The notes: generated from the sequence alone by a model not told the origin. A stretch of DNA of 64,000 bases from Catenibacterium sp. co_0103 (GCF_004168205.1 NZ_RCYB01000001.1:1-64000), one strand, 5' to 3'. Positions 17,355 through 28,985 are shown, counted from the stretch's first letter. Program-made: numbers and translations.

Positions 17355-18509
17355 ATGATTATTGGTGTTATTGGTCTAGGAACTGTTGGTTTCGGAACTG
17401 TAGATATTCTTACAAAAGAAAAAGAAAGACTCGAAAAAACAATTGGGGAAGAAGTAGTCGTTAAGTACGGTTGTGCACTTGAGGATGTAGACCTTCCTGA
17501 TGGTATTATTTATACACAGGATTATCATGAAGTCATCAATGATGAAGATGTGGATGTTGTAGTAGAACTTATTGGTGGTACTACTATCGCAAAGAAGATC
17601 ATCTTAGATGCATTAAATAAGAAGAAGCATGTAGTAACTGCAAATAAAGCTCTTATTGCCCATGATGCGAAAGAACTCTTTACTGTTGCCAGAGAAAATG
17701 GTGTCAACCTTTATTATGAAGCAAGTGTTGGTGGAGGTATTCCAGTTGTTGTACCTGCTAAGGAAGATCTAGTAGCAAACAATATTAATAAGGTTGAAGG
17801 TATCTTAAATGGTACAACCAACTTCATTCTCACTTTAATGGAAAGAGATAATCTTGATTTTGAGGAAGCATTGAAGATTGCTCAGAATCTTGGTTATGTA
17901 GAAGCCAATGCTGCACTAGATTTAGATGGTTATGATGCAGCACATAAAATTTATATTCTTACTATGAATGCTTTTGGTACATTCTTTGATTTTGATAAGA
18001 TCAAATGTACTGGTATTCGTAATGTCACTAAGAAAGATATGGATTATGCAAAGAAGCTTGGTTATAGAATTAAGTTGATTGCGATGAGTAAAAAACTAGA
18101 AAATGGTTTAGGTATTGATGTATCTCCTACTCTCGTTCCAATGAGTGAAATTGTAGGTAATGTCATGGATGCTTATAATGTAGTAGAAATTACATGTGAT
18201 TATCTAGAAAACGTATTATTCTATGGTAAGGGTGCAGGACGTTATGTCACTGCAAGTGCTGTAGTGGCTGATATTATTAAGACAGCTAAGAAAGATGTAT
18301 GGACACATGATTATGATTATACTGAAAACGTCTATCCTATTACATCTTCTAAGTATTATGTAAGAAGTGAACAGCCACTCAATTTAAATTATGATGAATA
18401 CTATTCATTTGGTGAAGATCATATTTATATTACTGATAAAGTAGAACTTAAAGATTTAGAAGACGCTTTAAAGGATACTTCAGCAACATATTTCAAAGTA
18501 AGAAGCTAA
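17355..18509 (+). CDS. hom: homoserine dehydrogenase
   Basis: Reduces aspartate semialdehyde to homoserine with NAD(P)H, the branch point towards threonine and methionine. The 384-residue protein has the N-terminal Rossmann motif GVIGLGTVGFGTV, a VTANKALIA block near residue 95, the family signature GIPVVVPAKEDL-NxVEGILNGTTNFILT, and the catalytic region NLGYVEANAALDLDGYDAAHK, where the glutamate, aspartate and lysine that bind substrate are found. It is slightly short because the C-terminal ACT regulatory domain of longer homologues is reduced to about 60 residues with little ACT character, so feedback inhibition by threonine may be absent. GGGGAGG is the ribosome site. Confidence 0.93.
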   Translation: MIIGVIGLGTVGFGTVDILTKEKERLEKTIGEEVVVKYGCALEDVDLPDGIIYTQDYHEVINDEDVDVVVELIGGTTIAKKIILDALNKKKHVVTANKALIAHDAKELFTVARENGVNLYYEASVGGGIPVVVPAKEDLVANNINKVEGILNGTTNFILTLMERDNLDFEEALKIAQNLGYVEANAALDLDGYDAAHKIYILTMNAFGTFFDFDKIKCTGIRNVTKKDMDYAKKLGYRIKLIAMSKKLENGLGIDVSPTLVPMSEIVGNVMDAYNVVEITCDYLENVLFYGKGAGRYVTASAVVADIIKTAKKDVWTHDYDYTENVYPITSSKYYVRSEQPLNLNYDEYYSFGEDHIYITDKVELKDLEDALKDTSATYFKVRS

Positions 18510-18532
18510 AAGGTGGGATTTAACCCACCTTT
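18509..18532. terminator. bidirectional terminator between hom and the CDP-alcohol transferase gene
   Basis: AAAGGTGGG and CCCACCTTT pair around six bases, with T-runs on both strands, between two convergent genes. Confidence 0.85.
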
Positions 18533-19065
18533 TTTAGTATGTTGATATTCTCTTTTGCATATAGATAGAATGATAGAAGAATAAGAAGTGTAGAGATAAT
18601 TGTAAGAACAATAGAAAAAGTATAGGAAATCTTATAGAAGACAATATGCACAATAATCATAAAATCTAACATGCATGTAGCAACTTTACCATGCCACACT
18701 GCCCCATTTACTTCTCCTGTTTTTTTAATAACAACCATACCAATACAACTCATAAACAGTTCTTTAATAAGAATGCATATGAAAGGAATAACAAGCCATC
18801 TAAAGCGTGTCATAAGACATAGAAGTACTACTGCTTGGGTTGCTTTATCCGCTACAGGATCAAGTATTTTACCTAGATCACTCATCATATTAAATGTGCG
18901 AGCTATATATCCATCTAACAAATCAGACAGGCCTGATATAACCAATAATATTCCTGTTAAGACATAATCCTTTTGGTTTATATACATATATACAATTACC
19001 GGCAACAGCAACAATCTGAACATAGATAATATATTAGGTATTGTGAATATATTCTTATTTCTCAT
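18520..19065 (-). CDS. pgsA: CDP-alcohol phosphatidyltransferase (PgsA-type)
   Basis: A 181-residue integral membrane enzyme with about five hydrophobic segments. The CDP-alcohol phosphotransferase signature D-x2-DG-x2-AR-x8-G-x3-D-x3-D is complete in DLLDGYIARTFNMMSDLGKILDPVAD. The size and the N-terminal TIPNILSMFRLLLLP are typical of phosphatidylglycerophosphate synthase, which makes PG-phosphate from CDP-diacylglycerol and glycerol-3-phosphate for anionic lipids. A closely related cardiolipin-synthase-like role is the main alternative. It converges on hom and shares its terminator. Confidence 0.82.
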   Translation of the reverse strand: MRNKNIFTIPNILSMFRLLLLPVIVYMYINQKDYVLTGILLVISGLSDLLDGYIARTFNMMSDLGKILDPVADKATQAVVLLCLMTRFRWLVIPFICILIKELFMSCIGMVVIKKTGEVNGAVWHGKVATCMLDFMIIVHIVFYKISYTFSIVLTIISTLLILLSFYLYAKENINILKKVG

Positions 19066-19119
19066 TCTATCACTTCCTTATTATTAATACTAAAGTGTAT
19101 AGCATGAATTATCAATATA

Positions 19120-19143
19120 AAAGAGGCAGTTGCCTGCCTCTTT
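19120..19143 (-). terminator. terminator of first peptide-binding lipoprotein gene
   Basis: AAAGAGGCAG and CTGCCTCTTT pair perfectly around four bases. The minus-strand tail is TTTTAT. Confidence 0.75.
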
Positions 19144-19148
19144 GTATG

Positions 19149-20768
19149 TTATTTAAGTGTTACATATTTGAATACGTATGGAGTACTTACTGTATTATGA
19201 ACTAATCCCTTAACGTTCTTAGCCTGTAATGCAGCTGTACCAGTTTGAACAACTGGAATATTTGGCATATCGTCCATCATTACTTTTTCAGCTTCAAGCA
19301 ATTCATTCCAACGTTTATTTACGTCAGTTTCATTTTGAGCCTGTTTTAATAATGAGTTGTACTGCGCATTTTCCCATTTACCATAGTTGTTTGAGTTACT
19401 GCTTGCAAGAACGTTTAAGAAAGTAGTTGGATCAGCATAGTCTGGAGCCCAACGAGTGCAGGCAATCTGGAAGTTACCACTTGCTTCTCTGTTATAGATT
19501 CTGTCTTTCTTAACAGTAGCTACCATGTTAACTTTTAAGCCCTTTAACTTAGTAAATGAACCCTGTAAGTATTCTGCGAAAGTATCCATTGGAGATTCAT
19601 CAGTACCATATAATAAATCAACTGTGATTGTATCAGTACCTAATTCTTTCTTAGCAGCATCTAAGTATTCCTGTGCTTTCTTTACATCATAGTCTGTATA
19701 TTTACCAGATTCTTCACGGAAATCCTTACCTGAAGGGCTCTTACATAACTGAGCTGGTACAAAACCAGTAGCTGGCTGTGAACCATCTTTTAAGATGTTA
19801 TCACATAAATCTTTTCTATTGATTGCATAAGATAATGCATGTCTTAAGTTTTTGTTTGCGGTAGTATCTGCTTTGAAGTTACAGATTAAGTAAGCAAGAT
19901 ATCCTTCTCTGATAGCCTTGAAAGTATCTTTACCTTTATACTTATCTACTAATGTAGAATTGATTGTAGCATAATCAACTTTACCATTATCGAAGTTCTG
20001 AGCAGCAGTCTTAGGATCCTGTACTAAGTACATTTCTAAGTTCTTAGTCTTAACAGACTTTGCATCATAGTACTTATCATTCTTAGTGAATGTAGCCTTG
20101 TTACCCTTGATCCACTTAGTCATCTTATAAGCACCATTACCTAAAATATATTCAGGCTTAGTTGCATAGTTCTTACCACATTTTTCAACGAACTTCTGGT
20201 TCTGTGGGAAATAACATGGGAATGACATTAAACCTACAAAATATGGAACATTCTTTTCAAGATCAACGACAACAGTCTTGTCATCTGTTGCTTTAATACC
20301 AAGTGTGTTTAACTGTTCATCAGTTGCAGTAGTACCTAAATCAATTAAAGAATCAGCATTCTTAATTGAAGCACCTTCGCTACCTAACATATAAGCGTAG
20401 TTACCTGCATTCTTGATGATTCTGTGCCATGAGTATACGAAGTCCTGCGCAGTAACATCATCACCATTAGCCCATTTAGCATCTCTTAAATGGAAAGTAT
20501 AAGTTAATCCATTGTTGCTTACATCCCAGCTCTTAGCGATACCAGGGATTGTGTTGCCCTTCACATCAACAGTTGTTAAACCGTCTGTGATGGCAGTGAT
20601 TGCATTGAAAGACATTGCATCATCAACGACTGTGCTATCCATACCAACGATATCTGTATCATTCGCAAATCTGAATGTATCAGTATCTGTCTTAGAACCA
20701 CAGCCAGCAAGCATACCTGCAGCAGTAGTTAATGCAAGCAATACCTTTACTGTTTTACCTGTTTTCAT
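19149..20768 (-). CDS. ABC-transporter peptide-binding lipoprotein (OppA-like), paralogue 1
   Basis: Extracytoplasmic solute-binding protein of family 5 (oligopeptide/dipeptide type). The signal peptide ends in the lipobox LAGC (cysteine at about residue 23 from the ATG at 20768), so it is lipid-anchored. The mature part carries the family pattern ITDGLTTVDVKGN, AKSWDVSNNGLTYTFHLRDAKW and, near 400, a GTDESPMDTFAEYLQGSF block. A TTG start 15 bases upstream would overlap the GGAGGG ribosome site and is rejected. No permease or ATPase genes are adjacent, so it must work with a transporter encoded elsewhere. It is about three quarters identical to the next gene and has its own promoter and terminator. 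Confidence 0.92.
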   Translation of the reverse strand: MKTGKTVKVLLALTTAAGMLAGCGSKTDTDTFRFANDTDIVGMDSTVVDDAMSFNAITAITDGLTTVDVKGNTIPGIAKSWDVSNNGLTYTFHLRDAKWANGDDVTAQDFVYSWHRIIKNAGNYAYMLGSEGASIKNADSLIDLGTTATDEQLNTLGIKATDDKTVVVDLEKNVPYFVGLMSFPCYFPQNQKFVEKCGKNYATKPEYILGNGAYKMTKWIKGNKATFTKNDKYYDAKSVKTKNLEMYLVQDPKTAAQNFDNGKVDYATINSTLVDKYKGKDTFKAIREGYLAYLICNFKADTTANKNLRHALSYAINRKDLCDNILKDGSQPATGFVPAQLCKSPSGKDFREESGKYTDYDVKKAQEYLDAAKKELGTDTITVDLLYGTDESPMDTFAEYLQGSFTKLKGLKVNMVATVKKDRIYNREASGNFQIACTRWAPDYADPTTFLNVLASSNSNNYGKWENAQYNSLLKQAQNETDVNKRWNELLEAEKVMMDDMPNIPVVQTGTAALQAKNVKGLVHNTVSTPYVFKYVTLK

Positions 20769-20811
20769 TAATTTTCCCTCCAAAATTTATTATTAATGTT
20801 AACAATTGTGT

Positions 20812-20840
20812 AGTTTACGCTTTACGTCAGATATAGTCAA
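20812..20840 (-). promoter_or_regulatory. promoter of OppA-like paralogue 1
   Basis: TTGACT (20835-20840), a 17-base spacer and TAAACT (20812-20817). The second paralogue has the same -10 and spacing. Confidence 0.55.
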
Positions 20841-20936
20841 TCGTTTTGTACATTTTATTTGTAAATATATTAAAATTTCATTGCATTTTAGTAATATCAG
20901 AAATATCGTAAATGTTTAATCAAAACACAAAAAAAA

Positions 20937-20960
20937 GGAGACAGCATTTCTGCTATCTCC
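20937..20960 (-). terminator. terminator of second peptide-binding lipoprotein gene
   Basis: GGAGATAGCA and TGCTGTCTCC (minus strand) pair with one mismatch and are followed by a run of T. This makes the two paralogues separate transcripts. Confidence 0.8.
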
Positions 20961-20991
20961 TAGGCCACTCTGTTTTGACACAAAGCAGAGG

Positions 20992-22611
20992 TTATTTTAA
21001 TTTAACATATTTGAAAGTATATGGAGTTCCTACTGGTACCACTACCAATCCTTTTACGTTCTTAGCCTTTAATGCTGCAGCACCCTTTTCGAACACTGGG
21101 ATATAAGCCATATCTTCCATCATAACTTTTTCAGCCTGGATCATTAAATCCCAACGCTTAGTTAAATCTGATTCTTTCTGGATCTGTTCCATTAATGCAT
21201 CAAACTTAGCATTAGCATATTTACCATAGTTGTTTGAGTTATCAGTTAAAGCTAAGTTTAAGTAAGTTGTAGGATCTGCGTAGTCTGGTCCCCAACGAGT
21301 ACATACAACCTGGAAGTTACCATTTGCTTCTCTGTTATAGATTCTATCTTTCTTAACAGTTGCAACCATGTTTACCTTTAAGCCTTTTAACTTAGAGAAT
21401 GAACCCTGTAAGTATTCAGCCATAGTATCCATTGGTGATTCATCAGTACCATATAATAAATCAATAGTGATTGTATCTGTACCTAATTCTTTCTTAGCTG
21501 CATCTAAATATTCCTGAGCTTTCTTCTGATCATAGCTTACATATTTATCTGCATCATCACGGAAGTCTTTACCAGCTGGGCTAGTAGATAACTGAGATGG
21601 AATGAAACCAGTCGCTCCTTTAGAACCATCTTTTAATACGTTTTCACATAAATCTTTTCTATTGATTGCATAAGCTAAAGCTTCTCTTACGTTCTTATTA
21701 GCAACAGTGTCGTTCTTGAAGTTTAACTGTAAGTAGAATAAGTAACCTTCATTGAAAGTAGTGAATGTATCTTTACCTTTATACTTATCTACTAATGTAG
21801 AGTTGATTGTAGCATAATCAACTTTACCATTATCGAAGTTCTGAGCAGCAGTCTTAGGATCCTGTACTAAGTACATTTCAAGATTCTTAGTTGCTACTGT
21901 TTTCGCATCATAGTACTTATCGTTCTTAGTGAATGTTGCTTTGTTTCCCTTAACCCACTTAGTCATCTTATAAGCACCATTAGATAATGTGTATTCTGGC
22001 TTAGTACCATAGTTCTTACCACATTTTTCAACGAACTTTTCGTTCTGTGGGAAGTAGCATGGGAATGCCATTAAGTCTGTGAAATATGGAACTTTGTTTT
22101 CAAGTTCTACTACTAAAGTCTGATCATCTTTAGCTGTAACACCAAGAGTAGCCATCTGTTCATCAGTTGCATTAGCACCTAATTCCATAAGTGCATCTGC
22201 GTTCTTAACTGAAGCACCTCCGCTGCCTAACATATAGGCATAGTTACCAGCATTTTTGATGATCTTACGCCAAGAATAAACGAAGTCATTTGCAGTAACC
22301 TTATCACCATTTGACCACTTTGCATTTCTTAAGTGGAATGTATAAGTCTTACCATCATCACTTACATCCCAGCTCTTAGCAATAGCAGGTGCAGTCTTAC
22401 CTTTTTCGTTAACGGCTGTTAAACCATCTGTAATAGCGTGAACTGCGTTGAATGACATACCATCATCAACAACTGTAGAATCCATACCCTGGATATCTAA
22501 TTCACTTGCAAATCTGAATGTATCAGTATCTGTCTTAGAACCACAGCCAGCTAACATTCCTGCAGCAGTTGCAGCGGTAAGCAATACTTTTACTGTTTTA
22601 CCTGTTTTCAT
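20992..22611 (-). CDS. ABC-transporter peptide-binding lipoprotein (OppA-like), paralogue 2
   Basis: Second member of a tandem pair of family 5 solute-binding lipoproteins, 539 residues, with MKTGKTVKVLL signal start and LAGC lipobox identical to paralogue 1. Long blocks match exactly (for example NLEMYLVQDPKTAAQNFDNG and KLKGLKVNMVATVKKDRIYN), while the ligand-facing regions and the last 60 residues differ, for instance GFIPSQLSTSPAG against GFVPAQLCKSPSG. This suggests duplication followed by a change in the peptides bound. The ribosome site is AGGAGGAGA. No transporter core genes are in the window. Confidence 0.92.
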   Translation of the reverse strand: MKTGKTVKVLLTAATAAGMLAGCGSKTDTDTFRFASELDIQGMDSTVVDDGMSFNAVHAITDGLTAVNEKGKTAPAIAKSWDVSDDGKTYTFHLRNAKWSNGDKVTANDFVYSWRKIIKNAGNYAYMLGSGGASVKNADALMELGANATDEQMATLGVTAKDDQTLVVELENKVPYFTDLMAFPCYFPQNEKFVEKCGKNYGTKPEYTLSNGAYKMTKWVKGNKATFTKNDKYYDAKTVATKNLEMYLVQDPKTAAQNFDNGKVDYATINSTLVDKYKGKDTFTTFNEGYLFYLQLNFKNDTVANKNVREALAYAINRKDLCENVLKDGSKGATGFIPSQLSTSPAGKDFRDDADKYVSYDQKKAQEYLDAAKKELGTDTITIDLLYGTDESPMDTMAEYLQGSFSKLKGLKVNMVATVKKDRIYNREANGNFQVVCTRWGPDYADPTTYLNLALTDNSNNYGKYANAKFDALMEQIQKESDLTKRWDLMIQAEKVMMEDMAYIPVFEKGAAALKAKNVKGLVVVPVGTPYTFKYVKLK

Positions 22612-22652
22612 ATATTCTCCTCCTGTAGTATTTGTTTTCTACTATGGTGATT

Positions 22653-22681
22653 AGTTTAGTCTAAAAATTGTATACTGTCAA
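22653..22681 (-). promoter_or_regulatory. promoter of OppA-like paralogue 2
   Basis: Perfect TTGACA (22676-22681), 17-base spacer, TAAACT (22653-22658), about 42 bases before the ATG. Confidence 0.65.
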
Positions 22682-22852
22682 CATAATTTCACACAAATTT
22701 TTGTATTTTAGTGACAATTCTCATTTTTATTACTGTATTTACTAAATTCTAAACATGTGTGTCTATTTTTTAGTAACTTTTTATCACTTTGATAATAGAT
22801 TGTACTAAATTCTGTACAATATTTTAAATTGTAAAGGACGTATATACAAAAA

Positions 22853-22886
22853 ATGAACAATACAATCCTGTATTGTTCATTTTTTG
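22853..22886. terminator. strong terminator hairpin (12-bp stem)
   Basis: ATGAACAATACA and TGTATTGTTCAT pair perfectly around four bases, with A-run before and T-run after, so it can act on both strands. It ends the membrane-protein gene at 22893-23879. Confidence 0.85.
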
Positions 22887-22892
22887 TGTTTT

Positions 22893-23879
22893 CTATTTTT
22901 TTAACTTATTTTGATAGTCTTGCAGGGCATCTGTAGCATAAGATCTTGCATTAGATTCGTTGATCTGATTGTAGTATTTTGCCTTATTTGTAACTTTGGT
23001 AGAGAATTCTTTCTTATAAGTGTCAATGATACGATAGTCAAACAACTTACTATAATCACTGCTCATTGTGTCATAAGATTCTACAAGGGCATATTCATAA
23101 GCATGATATGAACTATGAAGCAATGCCTCTAGTAGAGTTGTAGAAGATGCATGATCTAATTGACTGATATCAAAAGTAATTTCTTTTGATTTATTATTAT
23201 ACTGACAACAGGCATGTGTTAAGTGACTTCCAGCCCCTACTTTGATTCTTGCAGATATACCGAGATAGTCTCTTTTGTTATTACATATAGTCTGCAATGT
23301 ATTGAGCTTCTCTTTACGTGTGAGTTTAGACCAGTTATGTAAGTTTTTAAGTGATTTTTCATCATATTTTCTCATATAGACATCTATATTATTTGTAATC
23401 TTTGTAGGTGATTGAATGATAGAAGAACCAAACAAAGTAAAACTTAATACAATGACAAGTGATAAGAGAGAAGCTAAACCAATCACAAGCTGTAATTTTT
23501 CAAAGAGTGAGTTATAGTTTCTTCTTTTTACTTTATAGAAATAAAATCCTACATAAACTAAATCAAGACCAATAAGTAATACCCATACTATTCCTAGCGG
23601 TATAGGAAGAAGTAACATATAGGCAAGTGTTGTATAGATACCAAAAGGTATGAGTACGTTTGTCGCAATGCTTAAGTAGTTTCTTCTATCATCCTTTTCA
23701 AAGTAGATGAGTCCAAAGCTAAGTACTGTAAGCAAGAATAATACAAGCTTAGATTGTAGTAACGAACAGCCCGGAATCACTTTAAAGATAAATAAACAGA
23801 ATATAATGAGAGTAACACAATATGCAATGACTGCCCTAATAATGAAATTTTTAAGTGTAAATGTATTATGTTGTTTCAC
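22893..23879 (-). CDS. polytopic membrane protein with C-terminal globular domain, unknown function
   Basis: A 328-residue protein with about five membrane segments in the first 165 residues, then a soluble region that would be outside or inside depending on topology. In the soluble part TTLLEALLHSSYHAYEYAL resembles the helix of zinc metallopeptidases, where HExxH would be expected, but here it reads HSSYH: both histidines remain and the catalytic glutamate is a serine. It may therefore be a metal-binding or inactive peptidase-like domain. I do not recognise the family. It lies between the OppA-like genes and the broken MATE gene, with its own terminator, and codon use is like its neighbours. 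Confidence 0.6.
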   Translation of the reverse strand: MKQHNTFTLKNFIIRAVIAYCVTLIIFCLFIFKVIPGCSLLQSKLVLFLLTVLSFGLIYFEKDDRRNYLSIATNVLIPFGIYTTLAYMLLLPIPLGIVWVLLIGLDLVYVGFYFYKVKRRNYNSLFEKLQLVIGLASLLSLVIVLSFTLFGSSIIQSPTKITNNIDVYMRKYDEKSLKNLHNWSKLTRKEKLNTLQTICNNKRDYLGISARIKVGAGSHLTHACCQYNNKSKEITFDISQLDHASSTTLLEALLHSSYHAYEYALVESYDTMSSDYSKLFDYRIIDTYKKEFSTKVTNKAKYYNQINESNARSYATDALQDYQNKLKK

Positions 23880-23955
23880 ACTTTCCCCTCCTAATATTAA
23901 TTATATTGTAAATACAAGTGAAAAAGAAGCCCAAAAGAAAAGCCAGAGAACCGGC

Positions 23956-25120
23956 TTAGACATTCGTGAGTTTTTTCTTTTTTACAACTAAATAGGCAAT
24001 CACAATGGATGCAGAAGTCACTGCCCAGCTGATTGGGTAGACAACTAACACTGACTGGAATGTATGGATTCTTGCGAAGGCAATAAAGATCCAGGCAAGT
24101 CTTAATGCACATGTGAAGATGATACAGAGTACTGTAGAGATCATTGGATTTCCTAGTCCTCTGAGTGCACCTGACATGATTTCTATAGTCATATTGAGTA
24201 CTTCAAATGTGACTACAATAGAAATACGGATACAGGCTATTTTCACAATGGTAGGATCTGATGTAAAGATTCCTGCTAGGACTGGTGAGAATGATACGAA
24301 GAGTGCACTGATAGCACCTGTAAAAAGTGCACCAAGTAACATACACCATCTAATAGACTGGATACATCTTTATTCCTTGTATTGCAGCAGGAATACCTAT
24401 AATAAGTATTTCTTTTGTATAGACCCATTCCATCTTCATATTGTCTAATCTAACCTGCAAAGCGCCTTCTTCTTTATACAGAATTCTAAAGAGTAATAAA
24501 GAACTAGTTGCATCAGCAATCGTAGTAGCCAAGGCTACACCTGCGACATCTAGCTTAAATAAAATGACAAATACTAGATTCAATACAACATTAATAGTAC
24601 CTGAAACAATTAAACAGTAGAGTGATCTTTTGGTATCTCCACCCGCTCTTAGTATGGCAGATTCAAAGTTATAGATAGTTAAGAAGAACATTCCTATAAA
24701 ACATACTCTTAAGTAGAGTACTGCAAGAGGTAGTACTTCTGTTGGTGTAGACATGAGTTCTAATAATGGACGAGCAATGATTTCTCCAATAATAGATACA
24801 ATAAAACCAGTAATAATAGATAATACAAGTGCTGTATGTATGGCCTGATTGGCTCTATCTTCTCTTTGTGCTCCTAAGAAACGTGAAATAATCACATTAG
24901 CTCCTACTGAGAAACCTACAAAGATTGTGATAAATAGATTAGTGATTGGGGCCGTACTCCCTACTGCCGCTAGTGAATGACTTCCTGAAAACTGTCCTAC
25001 AGTCGCTACATCACAGGAATTGAATAACTGCTGAATAATACTTGTAGCTGCTAAAGGTAATGCGAATGCAAGGATCTTATCCCATAATGATCCTTCTAAT
25101 GGATTAATTCTTTTAGCCAT
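23956..25120 (-). pseudogene. MATE-family multidrug efflux pump, broken by internal deletion and frameshift
   Basis: The first part (25120 to 24350) is a normal MATE N-terminus: NPLEGSLWDKILAFALPLAATSIIQQLFNSCDVATVGQF and GANVIISRFLGA, through six membrane segments up to GIPAAIQG. The second part, in another frame from about 24370 to 23956, resumes at RCIQSIRWCMLLGALFTG and holds the last segments. A normal protein of about 445 residues would have 60-70 more residues between the two, so around 200 bases have been lost, out of frame. The first frame runs into a TAG seven codons later. The protein cannot span the membrane normally and is almost certainly non-functional. Confidence 0.85.
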
Positions 25121-25257
25121 AATTCCCCCCCTTCTTGCCTATTCTATCTTTAAAGCACGCTTTAAGCTCAATACTATACTTATTTATTTTTTATGATGCA
25201 TTATTTCACAATTAGAAATCATTTTCCTATATAATTAATATGAAAGGAGGTATCACT

Positions 25258-25803
25258 ATGAAGAAACTATTTAAATTATTATTATCGTGTATGGTAGTGT
25301 TTGGTTTAAGTGCATGTGCCAACAATAATAAGGATACAGGACAGAGTAATCCTACTAAACAAACTGATACACCAACACAAACAGAACAATCAATTGATGA
25401 AACATTCTATAAGGATTTTAAAACAGCATTAGAAGAAAGATGGAAAATAGAAGAAAATGATGCAGAACTCACTACAGAAATCTATACTCGTTATGTAGAT
25501 ACTGAACTTAAATATCTAAGCAAGTATGAACGTAAAGAAGATTCATTTAATAATCATGAAATTGGTGAAGCAGCTGAAGATTATGTAGAAGCCTTAGTTG
25601 AAGGTAAACAGATGGCTTATCTTATCGATAAGGATAATGCTAAATGGCAACACGAGTATGAGGATGAAGTATTCGAAGAAAGTACTGAAGCTATTTATAA
25701 GTTGAACGCTATAAAGAAGATTACTTTTGAAAATGAAGAGAACCAGAAGAAGTTTGATCGTCTTGTGAAATATGGTGAAGAATATAGTAAGAGGGATGAC
25801 TAA
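25258..25803 (+). CDS. small secreted lipoprotein, unknown function
   Basis: The start at 25258 follows a perfect AAAGGAGG with seven-base spacing, and an in-frame ATG at 25240 lies upstream of that site. The signal peptide ends in the lipobox GLSAC, then a low-complexity Asn/Thr/Gln linker (residues 25-50) and a charged, mainly helical domain of about 125 residues with repeated KYVDTELKYLSKYERK-like patterns. Lipoproteins of this plan occur widely in Firmicutes without known function. It overlaps the DUF1292 gene by one base (TAATG), which implies translational coupling. Confidence 0.7.
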   Translation: MKKLFKLLLSCMVVFGLSACANNNKDTGQSNPTKQTDTPTQTEQSIDETFYKDFKTALEERWKIEENDAELTTEIYTRYVDTELKYLSKYERKEDSFNNHEIGEAAEDYVEALVEGKQMAYLIDKDNAKWQHEYEDEVFEESTEAIYKLNAIKKITFENEENQKKFDRLVKYGEEYSKRDD

Positions 25804-26066
25804 TGGATAATATTGTCGTATTGAATGATAATGATGGAAATGAATTAGAGTTTGAATATCTTGATTTAATTGAACATAATGAAGAAACATATGTTGTTTT
25901 ATTGCCAGTAGATGAAGAATCAGATGAGGTAGTGATCTTGAAATGTGAAGAATCAGAGGATGATTCTGATGAAGAAAACTATCGTTCAGTAGATGATGAA
26001 GCACTACTTAATGAACTATTTGAAATCTTTAAAGAAAAAAATGCAGATAAGTTTGATTTTGATTAA
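25803..26066 (+). CDS. DUF1292 family protein (YrzB-like)
   Basis: An 87-residue acidic protein. MDNIVVLNDNDGNELEFEYLDLIEHNEETYVVLLPVDEESDEVVILKC matches the beta-rich DUF1292 core (nucleotide-free small domain of unknown role), and the C-terminal NELFEIFKEKNAD helix is also typical. The start codon overlaps the stop of the lipoprotein gene, so both are expressed together. That link is unusual, because DUF1292 genes commonly lie beside the Holliday-junction resolvase gene yqgF. Confidence 0.78.
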   Translation: MDNIVVLNDNDGNELEFEYLDLIEHNEETYVVLLPVDEESDEVVILKCEESEDDSDEENYRSVDDEALLNELFEIFKEKNADKFDFD

Positions 26067-26071
26067 GAACG

Positions 26072-26093
26072 AGGGGCACCTGATGGTGCCCCT
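26072..26093 (+). terminator. terminator after DUF1292 gene
   Basis: AGGGGCACC and GGTGCCCCT pair perfectly around TGAT and are followed by TTTATT. It lies tail to tail with the repair gene on the other strand and may serve both. Confidence 0.8.
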
Positions 26094-26585
26094 TTATTGT
26101 GCTTCTAATTTTAATAACGCTTCTTTTCTATCAATACCACCTGCATAACCTGTTAAGCTTCCATTACTTCCTAATACTCTATGACAAGGCACTATGATAC
26201 TTATTCTATTATGTCCTACTGCTCCTCCTACTGCCTGTGCAGAGAATCTTTTAACACCTCTTCTTTGTGCTAATATATTTGCTATTTCTCCATAAGTCAT
26301 TGTATGGCCATAAGGAACATCACATAAAATTTCCCATACTTCTTTTTGGAAATCTGTACCTATGAAGTGAAGAGGAAAATCAATGGATGGCTGTTCTTTC
26401 TTAAAATAGAGATCAAGCCATTTTTTTACTTTTAGAATAAGTTCTGTATCTTTTTCTTCATAAGGTTCTTTTAATCCTGATGCATAATACTTCTGATTCT
26501 CAAACCATAAGCCATATACACCTATTTCATCTGTCGCAATAAGTATATCTCCTAGAGGAGATTGATAGTGTCCGATATAAGTCAT
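26094..26585 (-). CDS. ogt: methylated-DNA--protein-cysteine methyltransferase
   Basis: Suicide repair protein that takes the alkyl group from O6-alkylguanine. The 163-residue sequence has the short N-terminal domain, the helix-turn-helix YGEIANILAQRRGVKRFSAQAVGGAVGHN, and the active-site motif IIVPCHRV with the acceptor cysteine, followed by GSNGSLTGYAGGIDRKEALLKLE. All are typical of the Ogt/MGMT family. The gene begins about 40 bases after the GH1 gene on the same strand without a clear terminator between them, so some transcription from the MurR-controlled operon may reach it. Confidence 0.95.
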   Translation of the reverse strand: MTYIGHYQSPLGDILIATDEIGVYGLWFENQKYYASGLKEPYEEKDTELILKVKKWLDLYFKKEQPSIDFPLHFIGTDFQKEVWEILCDVPYGHTMTYGEIANILAQRRGVKRFSAQAVGGAVGHNRISIIVPCHRVLGSNGSLTGYAGGIDRKEALLKLEAQ

Positions 26586-26625
26586 ATGAAATCCTCCATA
26601 TGTCTATCATACTAAAAAGAATTCC

Positions 26626-28973
<2,348 letters not shown>

Positions 28974-28985
28974 TTCTGTTACCTC

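Noticed and set aside
25594-26004. Long minus-strand ORF opposite the lipoprotein and DUF1292 genes
   Set aside because: His/Leu/Phe-rich shadow of acidic coding sequence, no ribosome site.
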